From: DASTFY01 sp963829955
Lineage (GTDB): Bacteria; Actinomycetota; Acidimicrobiia; Acidimicrobiales; Ilumatobacteraceae
NCBI GenBank assembly: GCA_963829955.1
Contig: CAWHKS010000001.1
Coordinates: 407,835 to 471,834 of the forward strand
Direction: 5' to 3'
DNA: 64,000 nt
Shown here: positions 52,084-60,851 of the stretch, in pieces
Layout of the letters: each line of letters begins with the position of its first letter
Position numbering within the stretch: the stretch's first letter is position 1
Program-made: the position numbers and the translations under genes
The notes under the pieces: model-generated
What the model was told of the DNA's origin: nothing
Databases searched by the model: none
The model's input: the letters and a program-made list of their open reading frames with translations, nothing else

Positions 52084-53688
52084 TCAGACGGCGGCACCCG
52101 ACCGGACGGCGTCCGACACATACAGCAGAACAGGCTCGGTGAGAGCCCCGGCGTACAGCTCACCGACGTAGAGGCCCGGCGGCACGCCAGTGATACGAGC
52201 GGTCACCGTGACCTTGGTGCCGGGAGCTCCGGTGGTTTGGAGTGTCGCGCCCGGCTCGACTTCCTGAGGATTCACCTCGAGGGCCGACGCCGGGATGATG
52301 CGCCGGCTGCCGCCGATCCCCGCCAGGTCGGCCACGGTGATCGTTGCCTTCTCGTCCACGCCACCGAGAATCACGGTCGCCATGAGCGGGGGCAACGAGC
52401 CGGGTCTTCCGGAGGGGTCGCCCCGGTCGAACCGGGCGACCTCCTCGGCCACCCCGAGCATCCCCACCCAGGCCCGTGACCAGTCCCGGGCCAGGTTGGT
52501 CCACAGCCACATGCCGTGCCGGCGGTAGTCGTCCATGTCGTAGCTGCCCGCGACGAGCTCCTGGGCGACGTCGACGGCGAAGTTGGTGTAGGCCGGCGTC
52601 GCGTCGGACATACACTCTGTCCAGCGCCGGCCGAGCTCTGCGGGATCCAGCGACCCCGGGGCGCCCACCGACGGAGGTGGCGCCTTGACCGCTCGGCCGG
52701 GGTCGAGCGGGCTCTCGGCCGCCTGTTGGACGCAGTCCGTCCAGATGGGGCACATGATGTACTCGTAGACGGCCTCGTCGCCGTCCGTGAACGACACCAG
52801 CTTGAGCGCGCGCACCTGATGGCCGCCGCCGTCCGGGCTGGGGTTGATGGAGAGGTAGCCACGGTCGACGGTCAGCTCGCTGCCCACGCTCTCGTGCAGC
52901 TCGTAGGTCAGCGCGGCGACCTCGCCCCGCTCCCAGTAGGAGCAGTTGAGGTAGGTCTCGAGTGGGCGGCCGATCAGCTCCACCTTCTCGAGGTACGTGC
53001 CTCGCCAGCCCTTTGCCCCCTTCTCGGGCACGTCTGTGCGCCCCGGTGGGTCGACCACCGTGACCGACTTGAACAGCAGCGGACCGCGAGCGGGCCACGA
53101 CGTCGGGTCGAGCCAGCCGACGAGCGTCTCGAAGCCTGCGGCCGAGTCGAACTGGCTGTACAGGCACAGCGTGTTCTCGACCGTCCCGCTGGTGGTGTGC
53201 GCGGTGACGACATCGGCGGTACAGACCCGCTTGTCGTCGAGAACGATCCGCGCCGCCGGCGACAACAGCCGTTCGAGCACCGTACGGTCGACTTCGCCCT
53301 CGGTCTCGTGGATATGCGCGACGAGGTCGTCCTGCTGGTCGGCGACGGCGAACGTCGCCGCGTAGGCCTGATAGCGCTGGACGCGCCCTGGTACGAGGGA
53401 CTCGCCGAAGCCGGGGAGGCCGCGCTTGCCCGCGAGTCCCTCGTCCTCGAGCGGCTGGACGAGTTGGTGCAGCGCGTGGTAGCGCGCGGCCGGGCTGATC
53501 GTCTTGCTGTCGTCCTCGGCCAGGATCCGCAGCGCCTCGTCCAGGGGGACCTTCGTGAAGTGCTGCTTCTCCTCGGGGAGATCTTTGAAGTGCAACCCTG
53601 CGGCGAGCAGCGAGTAATACGCGTCGATGACGGTCGGCGTGACCTCATCGTCGGGATACCCGGTCGCCGTTCCTCCGACCTGTGACAT
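52084..53688 (-). CDS. Hypothetical protein: helix-grip-like region plus beta-sandwich tail
   Basis: 534 residues, no signal peptide. The first 150 residues are helical. The middle (ARGPLLFKSVTVVDPPG, TYLEKVELIGRPLETYLNCSYW, VAALTYELHESVGSEL, VRALKLVSFTDGDEAVYEYIM) alternates strands like a START/SRPBCC lipid-binding cup; this is inference. A helical stretch follows (AYTNFAVDVAQELVAGSYDMDDYRR), then a beta tail (ATVILGGVDEKATITVADL, PASALEVNPQEVEPGATLQ, GLYVGELYAG) similar to the 45.98-kb protein. It is the first gene of the operon, two bases before the cyclase. No described family is recognised. Confidence 0.75.
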   Translation of the reverse strand: MSQVGGTATGYPDDEVTPTVIDAYYSLLAAGLHFKDLPEEKQHFTKVPLDEALRILAEDDSKTISPAARYHALHQLVQPLEDEGLAGKRGLPGFGESLVPGRVQRYQAYAATFAVADQQDDLVAHIHETEGEVDRTVLERLLSPAARIVLDDKRVCTADVVTAHTTSGTVENTLCLYSQFDSAAGFETLVGWLDPTSWPARGPLLFKSVTVVDPPGRTDVPEKGAKGWRGTYLEKVELIGRPLETYLNCSYWERGEVAALTYELHESVGSELTVDRGYLSINPSPDGGGHQVRALKLVSFTDGDEAVYEYIMCPIWTDCVQQAAESPLDPGRAVKAPPPSVGAPGSLDPAELGRRWTECMSDATPAYTNFAVDVAQELVAGSYDMDDYRRHGMWLWTNLARDWSRAWVGMLGVAEEVARFDRGDPSGRPGSLPPLMATVILGGVDEKATITVADLAGIGGSRRIIPASALEVNPQEVEPGATLQTTGAPGTKVTVTARITGVPPGLYVGELYAGALTEPVLLYVSDAVRSGAAV

Positions 53689-53842
53689 GCTCGCCCTCCC
53701 ACGGCCCGCCGCGCCTGACCGCGGCAGCCGACCGCGGAGTGTAGGGGGCGGTCACCCTGGGTCAGTGAGAGTTCGCTCCGCGCGCCACCTGTAGGGTCCA
53801 GGACGGGGGACGAACGCGACACGAGCGCTTGGGGGTGCCGGG

Positions 53843-54736
53843 ATGGCGACCGCAGAAGCAGGCAAGCCGACCTTGCTGCTGGAGGGTCTGTACTTCGGGG
53901 AGGGTCCGCGATGGCACGACGGGCGGCTCTACTTCTCGGACTTCTTCGACTACGCCGTGAAGGCCGTGGACCTCGACGGAAACGTGGAGAAGGTCGTCGA
54001 GGTGCAGCAGATCCCGTCGGGCCTCGGGTGGTTGCCCGACGGGCGCATGCTGGTCGTCTCCATGCGGGATCGGAAGGTCCTGCGCCTCGACGCGGACGGT
54101 CTCGTCGAGCACGCCGATCTGTCGGGCATCGCCACGTTCGACTGCAACGACATGGTGGTCGACGCGTCAGGCCGCGCGTACGTGGGAAACTTCGGGTTCG
54201 ACCTCCACACGTTCATCCACGAGGAGGGGGTCGAGGGCGCGCTCGCCGACCCCGGGCCCCCGAAGGCCACGCTGGCCCGCATCGACCCCGACGGCATGGT
54301 GCACGCGGCGGCACCTGACCTGAAGTTCCCGAACGGGTCGGTGATCACGCCCGACGGCTCGACGCTGATCGTCGCCGAGACGCTCGGGCTGCGATTGACC
54401 GCCTTCGACATCGCCGCCGACGGGACTCTGTCGAACCGGCGGCTGTGGGCGGACCTCGGGGCGCGGCCTCCCGACGGGATCTGCCTCGATGCCGAGGGCC
54501 ACATCTGGGTCGCCAACCCGCTGGCGCCGGAGTGCTTCCTGGTCGCCGAGGAAGGTCACGTCCTCGACGTCGTCGAGACCGACCAGCCCTGCTTCGCCTG
54601 CATGCTCGGCGGCCCGGAACGCCGTCACCTCTTCATGATGACGTGCCCGTCGTCCGATCCGGCGGTCGCTTCGGGGCAACGCGAGGGTCACGTGATGGTG
54701 GCCGAGGTGGGCGTGCCGGGCGCCGGCCTGCCGTGA
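53843..54736 (+). CDS. SMP-30/gluconolactonase/LRE family protein
   Basis: 297 residues forming a six-bladed propeller. The opening LLLEGLYFGEGPRWHDGRLYFSDF has the metal Glu in GEGPRW; further calcium/zinc contacts are in FDCNDMVVDASGRAYVGNFG and FPNGSVITPDGSTLIVAET. Such enzymes hydrolyse lactones (gluconolactone, luciferin regeneration) or related esters. The stop overlaps the start of the next gene (GTGA at 54733). Divergent from the hypothetical operon across 154 bases. Confidence 0.9.
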   Translation: MATAEAGKPTLLLEGLYFGEGPRWHDGRLYFSDFFDYAVKAVDLDGNVEKVVEVQQIPSGLGWLPDGRMLVVSMRDRKVLRLDADGLVEHADLSGIATFDCNDMVVDASGRAYVGNFGFDLHTFIHEEGVEGALADPGPPKATLARIDPDGMVHAAAPDLKFPNGSVITPDGSTLIVAETLGLRLTAFDIAADGTLSNRRLWADLGARPPDGICLDAEGHIWVANPLAPECFLVAEEGHVLDVVETDQPCFACMLGGPERRHLFMMTCPSSDPAVASGQREGHVMVAEVGVPGAGLP

Positions 54737-55098
54737 TCCTTCACCTCCTCCCGCGGCGAGCGTGGGAGGAGGTGAAGGGTGACGACCTGTACCTGCCCGA
54801 CACGTTCGCGGCCGACGGCTTCGTCCACTGCAGCGGGGACGATGACGTGCTGCTGGCGGTGGCCAACCGCTTCTATGCCGCAGTTGACAACGAACTGGTG
54901 GTCCTCACGCTCGATGAGGGGCTGCTGAGCGCCGAGGTCCGCTGGGAGGCGGCCGACCCCGCGCCGCCCCCGGGCCTCGACGAGGCGACGCGGTTCCCCC
55001 ATGTGCTCGGGCCGCTCGAGCTCGGCGCCGTCGCCGACGTGCGCGTGCTGCGGCGCGATGCGGGCGGTCGCTTCGTCGGCTACGAACCGATCGACTGA
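54733..55098 (+). CDS. DUF952 family protein
   Basis: 121 residues. ILHLLPRRAWEEVKGDDLYLPDTFAADGFVHCSG matches the DUF952 pattern, which includes the conserved FVHCS; similar proteins have an NTPase/ADP-ribose-like fold but no proven activity. GTG 54733 overlaps the SMP-30 stop, so translation is coupled. A perfect 15-bp inverted repeat (54738-54752 with 54764-54778) lies right after the start and would form a strong hairpin in the mRNA. Its end overlaps the convergent btuF-like gene by 19 bases. Confidence 0.85.
   Translation: MILHLLPRRAWEEVKGDDLYLPDTFAADGFVHCSGDDDVLLAVANRFYAAVDNELVVLTLDEGLLSAEVRWEAADPAPPPGLDEATRFPHVLGPLELGAVADVRVLRRDAGGRFVGYEPID
54738..54778 (+). promoter_or_regulatory. 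15-bp perfect inverted repeat at the DUF952 start
   Basis: CCTTCACCTCCTCCC (54738-54752) pairs with GGGAGGAGGTGAAGG (54764-54778) across an 11-base loop. It begins five bases after the GTG start and lies within the overlap of SMP-30 and DUF952. The right arm holds a near-perfect Shine-Dalgarno core, so it could hide or expose a ribosome site, or attenuate transcription. Confidence 0.5.
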
Positions 55099-55820
55099 CG
55101 CAGGCGGCCGAGAGCCCCGGCCGTGCGGACCCCCCACCAGAAGAGATCCTGACCGTCCACGAGCCTGACGTCCGCGCCCAACCCGGCCACCTGCTCGACG
55201 TGACGGGTCGTGAACGGGTAGGGCTCGGACGGGAGCAGGACGAGGTCGGGCCAGCGACCGGCGACCTCGTCGAGCTCGACGGTCGGGTACCGATCGCCCG
55301 CATCGGCGAAGACGTTGACCAGGCCGAGGTGGTCGAGGACCGACGCCCCGTACGTGTCGGCGTTGAGGGTCATCCACGGCCGCCGCCAGATGGGGACGAA
55401 CACCCGGCGCTCGGCGCCCGGGCGCTCGTCCGGCGATTCGGCGGCGATTCGCCGGAGCTCGTCCCGCTCCGCCGCCGGGCGGGTCGCCCCCACGGCGGAG
55501 GCCAGGGCGTCGAGCGTGGGGTCGACGTCCGCCACCGACACCACGTGCGTGACGTGGACGCGGAGGCCGGCCGCTTCGAGCACATCGGCGTCCTCCCGCC
55601 GATTCTCCTCGTCGTTCACCACGACGAGGTCCGGCGCGAGCTCGACGATGGCGGCCACGTCGGGGTCCTTCGTGCCGCCGACGGCCCGGAAGGCGGGTTG
55701 CTCGCAGAAGCGGGTCACCGCGACCGGCCGGACGCCCCAGGCGAGGAGGGATTCGGTGACCGACGGGACGAGGCTGACGACCCGCGGCCCGGGAGCGAGG
55801 CGACGCCCGGTGTCAGCCAC
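55080..55820 (-). CDS. Helical-backbone metal/cobalamin receptor (BtuF-like, cytoplasmic)
   Basis: 246 residues. RVVSLVPSVTESLLAWGVRPVAV and PDLVVVNDEENRREDADVLE are the two halves of the helical-backbone fold of BtuF and iron-siderophore receptors. There is no signal peptide or lipobox: it starts at GTG 55820 just after the PH gene, whose stop it overlaps. Cytoplasmic BtuF-like proteins of this type are found in actinobacteria and often have Fe-S or corrinoid roles; the ligand is unknown. The C-terminus (VRTAGALGRLRQS) fits the family. Confidence 0.85.
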   Translation of the reverse strand: MADTGRRLAPGPRVVSLVPSVTESLLAWGVRPVAVTRFCEQPAFRAVGGTKDPDVAAIVELAPDLVVVNDEENRREDADVLEAAGLRVHVTHVVSVADVDPTLDALASAVGATRPAAERDELRRIAAESPDERPGAERRVFVPIWRRPWMTLNADTYGASVLDHLGLVNVFADAGDRYPTVELDEVAGRWPDLVLLPSEPYPFTTRHVEQVAGLGADVRLVDGQDLFWWGVRTAGALGRLRQSIGS

Positions 55821-56478
55821 CCAGCAGCTTGCGCTTCTGGTCCTCGAACTGGGCCTGGGTGATGGTGCCCCGCTGCAGGAGGCCTTCGAGCTTCTCGAGT
55901 TCCCCGGCGACGCCGACGCCGGAGTCGGCAGCGGCCGGTGTGGCGACAGAAGGCGGCGGTGGGGGCATCGGCGTCGATTCGACGTAGCCGCCGGCCGGGC
56001 GATTGCGGTTCCGCTCGATCTGCTGGTGGATGGTCCGCTGCACGTTCTGGGGGTCGTGGATGTCGGTGAAGTGGGACTGGCCCGTCTCACCACCGGACTC
56101 GATCATCAGGTTCCCGGCGCCGACCATGCGCTCGAGGATCCCCTGGCTGAAGTTCACGTTGTTCACCCGGTTGAGCGGGATCTCGATGCCGCGCTTGGCG
56201 AACACGCCCGAGCGGTAGATGACGCGGTCGGAGGTGATGACGAAGTCGATCGAGCGCCAGGTGACCAGCCGGTACAGCGCCCACAGGCCGGCGCCGAGCA
56301 GGACCAGGAGACCGAGGGTGGTGACGAAGCCCGCGGGTTCGATGAGGATCCACAGCAGGATCAGCACGCCGATGGTGACGGCCCCCAAGATGATCGGCTG
56401 GAGGAAGTAGAGCCAGTGCGGGTGGTCCTCGATGACGATTTCCTCATGATCGTTGAGAAGGTCCCTCGGGTACGGCAT
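55813..56478 (-). CDS. Membrane protein with bacterial PH domain and C-terminal SHOCT
   Basis: 221 residues. Two membrane helices (YFLQPIILGAVTIGVLILLWIL and FVTTLGLLVLLGAGLWALYRLV) are followed by a bPH2-type domain (DFVITSDRVIYRSGVFAKRGIEIPLNRVNNVNFSQGILERMVGAG). A Pro-rich linker leads to a C-terminal SHOCT motif (LEKLEGLLQRGTITQAQFEDQKRKLL), a short helical pair common in small actinobacterial membrane proteins. Probable role: membrane-associated adaptor. ATG 56478 with the conserved start MPYPRDLLNDHEE. Confidence 0.9.
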   Translation of the reverse strand: MPYPRDLLNDHEEIVIEDHPHWLYFLQPIILGAVTIGVLILLWILIEPAGFVTTLGLLVLLGAGLWALYRLVTWRSIDFVITSDRVIYRSGVFAKRGIEIPLNRVNNVNFSQGILERMVGAGNLMIESGGETGQSHFTDIHDPQNVQRTIHQQIERNRNRPAGGYVESTPMPPPPPSVATPAAADSGVGVAGELEKLEGLLQRGTITQAQFEDQKRKLLGG

Positions 56479-56551
56479 GGCGTGAGCGTAGTGACGCCGC
56501 GGGACGCAGCCGTGCGATCCAGCGGCCCACGGCGATCAGTACCGTGAGCGG

Positions 56552-58451
56552 GTGGACGTGGAGGCGCTGCTGGCGGACCTCGACCCGGACCAGCGGCGGG
56601 CGGTGGTGTCCGACGGCGCGCCGCTGTGCATCGTCGCGCCGGCCGGGAGCGGCAAGACGCGTGTCCTCACGCGGCGCATCGCCCGGCGCATCGCCGATGG
56701 CTCGGCCGACGCCGGCCACGTCCTCGTCATCACGTTCACCCGCCGCGCGGCCGGGGAGCTGGTGCGGCGGTTGCGGGTGCTGGGGCCCCGCGTCACAGTG
56801 ACGGCAGGGACGTTCCACGGCATTGCCTACCGGTTGGCCCGGCAGCGGTGGGAGGACATCGGCCGCCGTCCACCTGAGCTGGCGCCCGACCGGCGCCGGC
56901 TGGTGCAGGACGTGTTGAGCGGCTCGCGCCGCCCGCCCCGGCCTGAGGTCGTGCGCGAGATGACGGCGGAGATCGACTGGGCCCGGTCCCAGCGGCTGGC
57001 GCCGGCGGCGTACGTGGGGGCAGCCGCGGCGCGGCGCACCGCGCTCCCGGCCGCCGAGGTGGCCGAGCACTACGCGGCCTACGAAGAGCTCAAGCACCAG
57101 CGCCGCTTGGTCGACTTCGACGATCTGCTCTCGCACGGCATCGCCGAGCTGCAGCGCGATCCGTCCTATGCCGCCGCCGTCCGCTGGCGCTTCCGCCACC
57201 TGTTCGTGGACGAGTTCCAGGACGTCAACCCGCTGCAGCACGCGCTGCTCGACGCGTGGCTCGGGGCCCGAGACGACCTGTGCGTGGTCGGCGATCCGCA
57301 GCAGGCCATCTACGGCTGGACCGGTGCCGACGGCCGCTGGCTGGAGCACTTCTCGGAGCACCATCCCGGCGCCACGGTCGTCCACCTCGGGCAGAGCCAC
57401 CGATCCAGTCCCCAGATCGTGAGCTTCGGACACGCCGTGCTGACGGGCGGGACCGACGGCGCGCCCGTCGCCACCCGTCCCGACGGCACGCCGCCCCGCG
57501 CCCATCGCTTTCGCGACGCGCAGGCCGAAGCGGCCGGCGTCCCGGTCCTCGCCCGCGACGCCCGACCACCCGGCGGGCGGTGGGGCGCCATCGCCGTCCT
57601 CGCCCGCACGAACGCGCAGCTGGAGCCGGTGGCCGCGTCGCTGCGGGGGGCCGGCATCCCTTCCCGCAGCCGGGTGTCCGGAGACGGCGACGGCACGGCG
57701 TCACTCCTGTTGAGCTCGGTCGGCCGCATGACCGCCCGGGGCTCGTTGCGAGAGTGGCTGGACGAGCAGGCGGACCCCCTGCCGATGGCCGTTGGCGAGA
57801 CCGTCGAGGATCTGCTGCTGCAGGATCCGGACGCGTCCGGCGCGGACCTGCGGGTGTGGCTGACGACGGGCGGGCGCGGTGACGGGCCGCTCGGCGAGCG
57901 CGCCAGACGACGCGGTGACCCTCTCCACGTTCCACGCCGCCAAAGGCCTCGAGTGGCCGACGGTGATCGTCATCGGCGCCCGGCCCGGCCTGGTCCCCCA
58001 CGTCAGCGCCCGTACACCGCAGGCCCTCGAGGAGGAGCGCCGGCTCTTCCACGTGGCCGTGACGCGTGCCCAACGCGAGCTGATCATCACGTGGTACGGG
58101 GACGAGGGCTCACCCTGGCTGGCCGCCCTCGACCAGTCGTCCGCGACGCCCGGCCCGCCACCGGCCGAGGTCGCGCGCCCAGCGGCGAGCCATGTCCCCG
58201 ATCCGGCACTCGAGGCCCTGCGGGAGTGGCGGCGCCACGCCGCCCGCGCGGCGCGGGTGGAGGAGGCGGCCGTCCTCGACGACCGGACGCTGGCTGCGGT
58301 CGTCGCCGCCGCTCCGTCCACGCTCGACGAGCTGGCCGCCGTCCCCGGGTTCGGGCCGCTGATGGCTCGCCGGCACGGGGAGCGTGTGCTCGGGGCCCTC
58401 GGTGCCGGACGCGGGTCCGCCGCCGACCAGGACGCCCCGCCTACCCCCTGA
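56552..58451 (+). CDS. UvrD2-like SF1 helicase with HRDC domain (one frame break)
   Basis: About 632 residues. Walker A APAGSGKT, motif Ia (VITFTRRAAGELVRRL), DEFQ (LFVDEFQDVNPLQHALLD), GDPQQAIYGWTGAD and motif IV (HLGQSHRSSP) are in one frame; after a break near 57897 the motif V/VI segment TLSTFHAAKGLEWPTVIVIG and VAVTRAQREL follow in another. The C-terminus (DDRTLAAVVAAAPSTLDELAAVPG) is an HRDC domain, as in mycobacterial UvrD2, a 3'-5' repair helicase. GTG 56552. The flanking genes are divergent (PH) and convergent (exo III). Confidence 0.88.
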
Positions 58452-58518
58452 GGCGTCGCATCGGGCCGCCCCTCCGGACGTTCCCATGCCCACAATCGTC
58501 AAGATCCCTTGACGCCGC

Positions 58519-58576
58519 CGAATCGACGTCGATTCGCCGCGGACGAACTTCGACCAAGACGCGCCGAAAACGGCGC
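58519..58576. terminator. Palindrome and hairpin between convergent uvrD2-like and exonuclease III genes
   Basis: A perfect 18-bp palindrome CGAATCGACGTCGATTCG lies at 58519-58536, and a 6-bp stem with AAAA loop (GCGCCG 58561-58566, CGGCGC 58571-58576) follows. Both genes end toward this point, so a bidirectional terminator is the simplest reading. The 18-bp palindrome could also bind a dimeric protein. Confidence 0.5.
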
Positions 58577-58606
58577 GATTGGCTCACACTTCCGGGAGCG
58601 AGCCGG

Positions 58607-59384
58607 TCAGGGCCAGTCGAGGTCGACGACGACTGGCGCGTGGTCCGACGGCTGTTGCCCCTTGCGCGCGTTCCGGTCGATGATGCACCAGCGGGACGCC
58701 GCGGCCACCGGGGCGGACGCCAGCACCAGGTCGATGCGCATGCCCCGGCCCTGATGGAAGTCGCCCGCCCGGTAGTCCCACCACGAGTAGCACGACTTCG
58801 CCGACACGTGCCGGCGGAACACGTCCTCCAGGCCCCACGCCTCGATGTCGGCCAGCGCGGCTCGTTCCGGCGGGCTGGTGTGCGTGGCGTCGACGAACTT
58901 GGCCGCGTCGTACACGTCGTCGTCGGTCGGGCGCGATGTTGAAGTCGCCCGCCACGACCACGGGCTGGTCCGCGGTCACGGTGGTGGCGAGGTGGCGGCG
59001 GAGCCGGGCCAGCCAGTCGAGCTTGTACCGGTAGTGCTCGTGGTCGAGGGCCCGCCCGTTGGGCACGTACACCGAGCTGATCCGCATCCCGGCGCAGGTC
59101 ACGGACAGCAGGCGAGCGTCCTGATCCGGCGGATCGTCGTCGGCGAAGCCGGCCACGACGTCCTCGATGCCGACGCGTGACAGCACCGCGACGCCGTTCC
59201 ACTGCCCTTGCCCGTGGTGGGCCGTGCGATAGCCGAGCGCCTCGAAGGCGAGCGCGGGGAAGCTGCCGTCGGCCAACTTCGTCTCCTGCATGCAGACGAT
59301 GTCGGGCTGCACCTCGGCCAGCCAGGCCTCCACCCGGGGCTGCCGGACCCGCAGGGAGTTGACGTTCCAGGTGGCCAGCCGCAC
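58607..59384 (-). CDS. xth: Exodeoxyribonuclease III (AP endonuclease; one frame break)
   Basis: About 259 residues. Removes 3'-blocked ends and cuts AP sites. MRLATWNVNSLRVRQPRVEAWL, CMQETKLADGSFP (Glu/Lys), GDFNIAP, FRRHVSAKSCYSWWDYRAGDFHQGRGMRIDLVL and the final SDHAPVVVDL with catalytic Asp/His are all present. The frame breaks near 58935 between GDFNIAP and DDVYDAAKFVDA. GTG 59384. It is seven or more bases from the convergent helicase region and shares the minus strand with the NYN-S1 gene, 17 bases upstream. Confidence 0.9.
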
Positions 59385-59401
59385 CGCGGCGACTGTACCG
59401 G

Positions 59402-60769
59402 TCAGGACGCGACGGCCTTCTTACGCGTCCGCTTGACCGGCTTGACCGGCTTGACCGGCTTGACCGGCGGCTCCGGCGGTGGGGGCGGTTCCGACGCCGG
59501 GGCGGCGGCGGCCTTCTTGCGCGTCCGCTTCACGGGCCCCGGGCTCGCCGGCGCGGCGTCAACCGGCCCGGCCGCGGCGATCACCGGCTCGGCCGACTTC
59601 TTCTTGCGCGTCCGCTTGGCCGGCGCCGGCCCGGTTGCCTGCTCGTCGACGGCGGTCGGCGGGGGCAGCTCGGGCTCCGGCGCGGGGCTGGCGGCCTTCT
59701 TGCGCGTCCGCTTCACGGGCGCGGCCTCGGGCGCCGCCGCGATCTCAGGCTCCACCGCCGGCGCCGCCTTCTTGCGGCTGCGCTTGGCCGGGCGGGCCGG
59801 AGCCGACGCCAGCACCTTGACCTCCGGCGGCTCCATGCCGGGGACGCAGAGATCGATGCTGCGGCGCGTGGCGTTGAAGCTCACGACGACGAGGTCGACG
59901 GTGTCGCCGAGCTTCATCATCGACCGGGCGCTGCGGGGCGTCGGCTGCGCCATCAACCGCAGAGGCACGTAGCCCCGGGCATCGTCGATCGTCACGTAGG
60001 CGCCATGGCTGGAGTACGACTCGACGACGGCGGGAACGGTCGACCCCACGGGATGCTGCTCGACGAACCCGAGGAACGGCAGCAGCTCGTTGACCATGTG
60101 GGGACGGGTGCCCGCCGGGGCGTCGGTCTGCTTGGCCGGGCGAGGGGTTGCGGCTGCGGCCGCAACCTTCTCCGCCGGCGGAGCGGCCGCCCGGGACGAG
60201 GCCCGCGCCCCCGGCGGGGGCGCCGACGGCACCGGCATCGGCTGCGAGGCCTCCTTCGTCGCCCGGCCCACTGCCCGCCCGGTCTTCGTCGTCTTCGCGG
60301 GCTTCTTCGAGTCCTTGACGGCCCGCCGGCTGATCGGTCCCCGCACGGGGACCCGGGGCACGAACACCCAGCCCACGTTGGGCACGGGCTTCCCACCGAC
60401 GAGGCGGCCCTCGTCGAACAACCAGTCGTACTGGCCGTGGAACTCCTGGTAGGAGTCGTTCGAGATGATCGTGGCCTTGACCTTGTTGGCGATGGTCAGC
60501 ACGAAGGCGTCACCGCGGCCGATTGCGCCCGCCGGCGGCGCAACGAGCTCGTTGTTCTCGACCGCGGCGTCGAACTCGGGCACTTCGCGAGGATCGATCC
60601 GGTGGCCGAACGTGGCGTCGACCACGACGGTCACCACATCGTCCGGGTGCTCCTCCATGTAGGCCAGCACCGCCTCGTTGAGCTGCTTGAGGCTGGGGAG
60701 GGATCGCCCCTCCGTCGCGAGGTTGGAACCGTCGACGACGACGTGCTGGGGCTGGGTGCGGCTGGGCAT
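59402..60769 (-). CDS. NYN/PIN-type ribonuclease fused to S1 RNA-binding domain and basic KRTRKK repeat tail
   Basis: 455 residues. An N-terminal NYN (Zc3h12a-like PIN) domain holds Asp residues: HVVVDGSNLAT, VTVVVDATFGHRID, RGDAFVLTIANKVKATIISNDSYQEF, consistent with a metal-dependent RNase. A Pro/Ala/Lys linker follows, then an S1-type OB domain (VGSTVPAVVESYSSHGAYVTI, GDTVDLVVVSFNATRRSIDLCVPG). The last 130 residues carry five copies of a (A/V)KR(S/T)RKKA motif and KPVKPVKPVK, like a histone-H1 tail. It should bind and cut or anchor RNA. Related architectures exist in actinobacteria; the exact target is unknown. Confidence 0.82.
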   Translation of the reverse strand: MPSRTQPQHVVVDGSNLATEGRSLPSLKQLNEAVLAYMEEHPDDVVTVVVDATFGHRIDPREVPEFDAAVENNELVAPPAGAIGRGDAFVLTIANKVKATIISNDSYQEFHGQYDWLFDEGRLVGGKPVPNVGWVFVPRVPVRGPISRRAVKDSKKPAKTTKTGRAVGRATKEASQPMPVPSAPPPGARASSRAAAPPAEKVAAAAATPRPAKQTDAPAGTRPHMVNELLPFLGFVEQHPVGSTVPAVVESYSSHGAYVTIDDARGYVPLRLMAQPTPRSARSMMKLGDTVDLVVVSFNATRRSIDLCVPGMEPPEVKVLASAPARPAKRSRKKAAPAVEPEIAAAPEAAPVKRTRKKAASPAPEPELPPPTAVDEQATGPAPAKRTRKKKSAEPVIAAAGPVDAAPASPGPVKRTRKKAAAAPASEPPPPPEPPVKPVKPVKPVKRTRKKAVAS

Positions 60770-60851
60770 ACCGGCCAGTCAGTCAACCACCTCGGACCCG
60801 CGACGGACGGGATCCGCCCGGACGGCCGGCTCCGCCGTACGCTCCCCGGCC

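Noticed and set aside
48974..52171. A 1,065-codon frame antisense to the cyclase gene.
   Set aside because: The opposite strand encodes clear cyclase, ATPase and TPR motifs; this frame has none.
59410..59800. Repeated DNA in the NYN-S1 gene tail as a possible CRISPR-like or satellite array.
   Set aside because: The repeats are imperfect and follow codons for KRTRKKA and KPVKPV; they are explained by the protein repeat, with no spacers.
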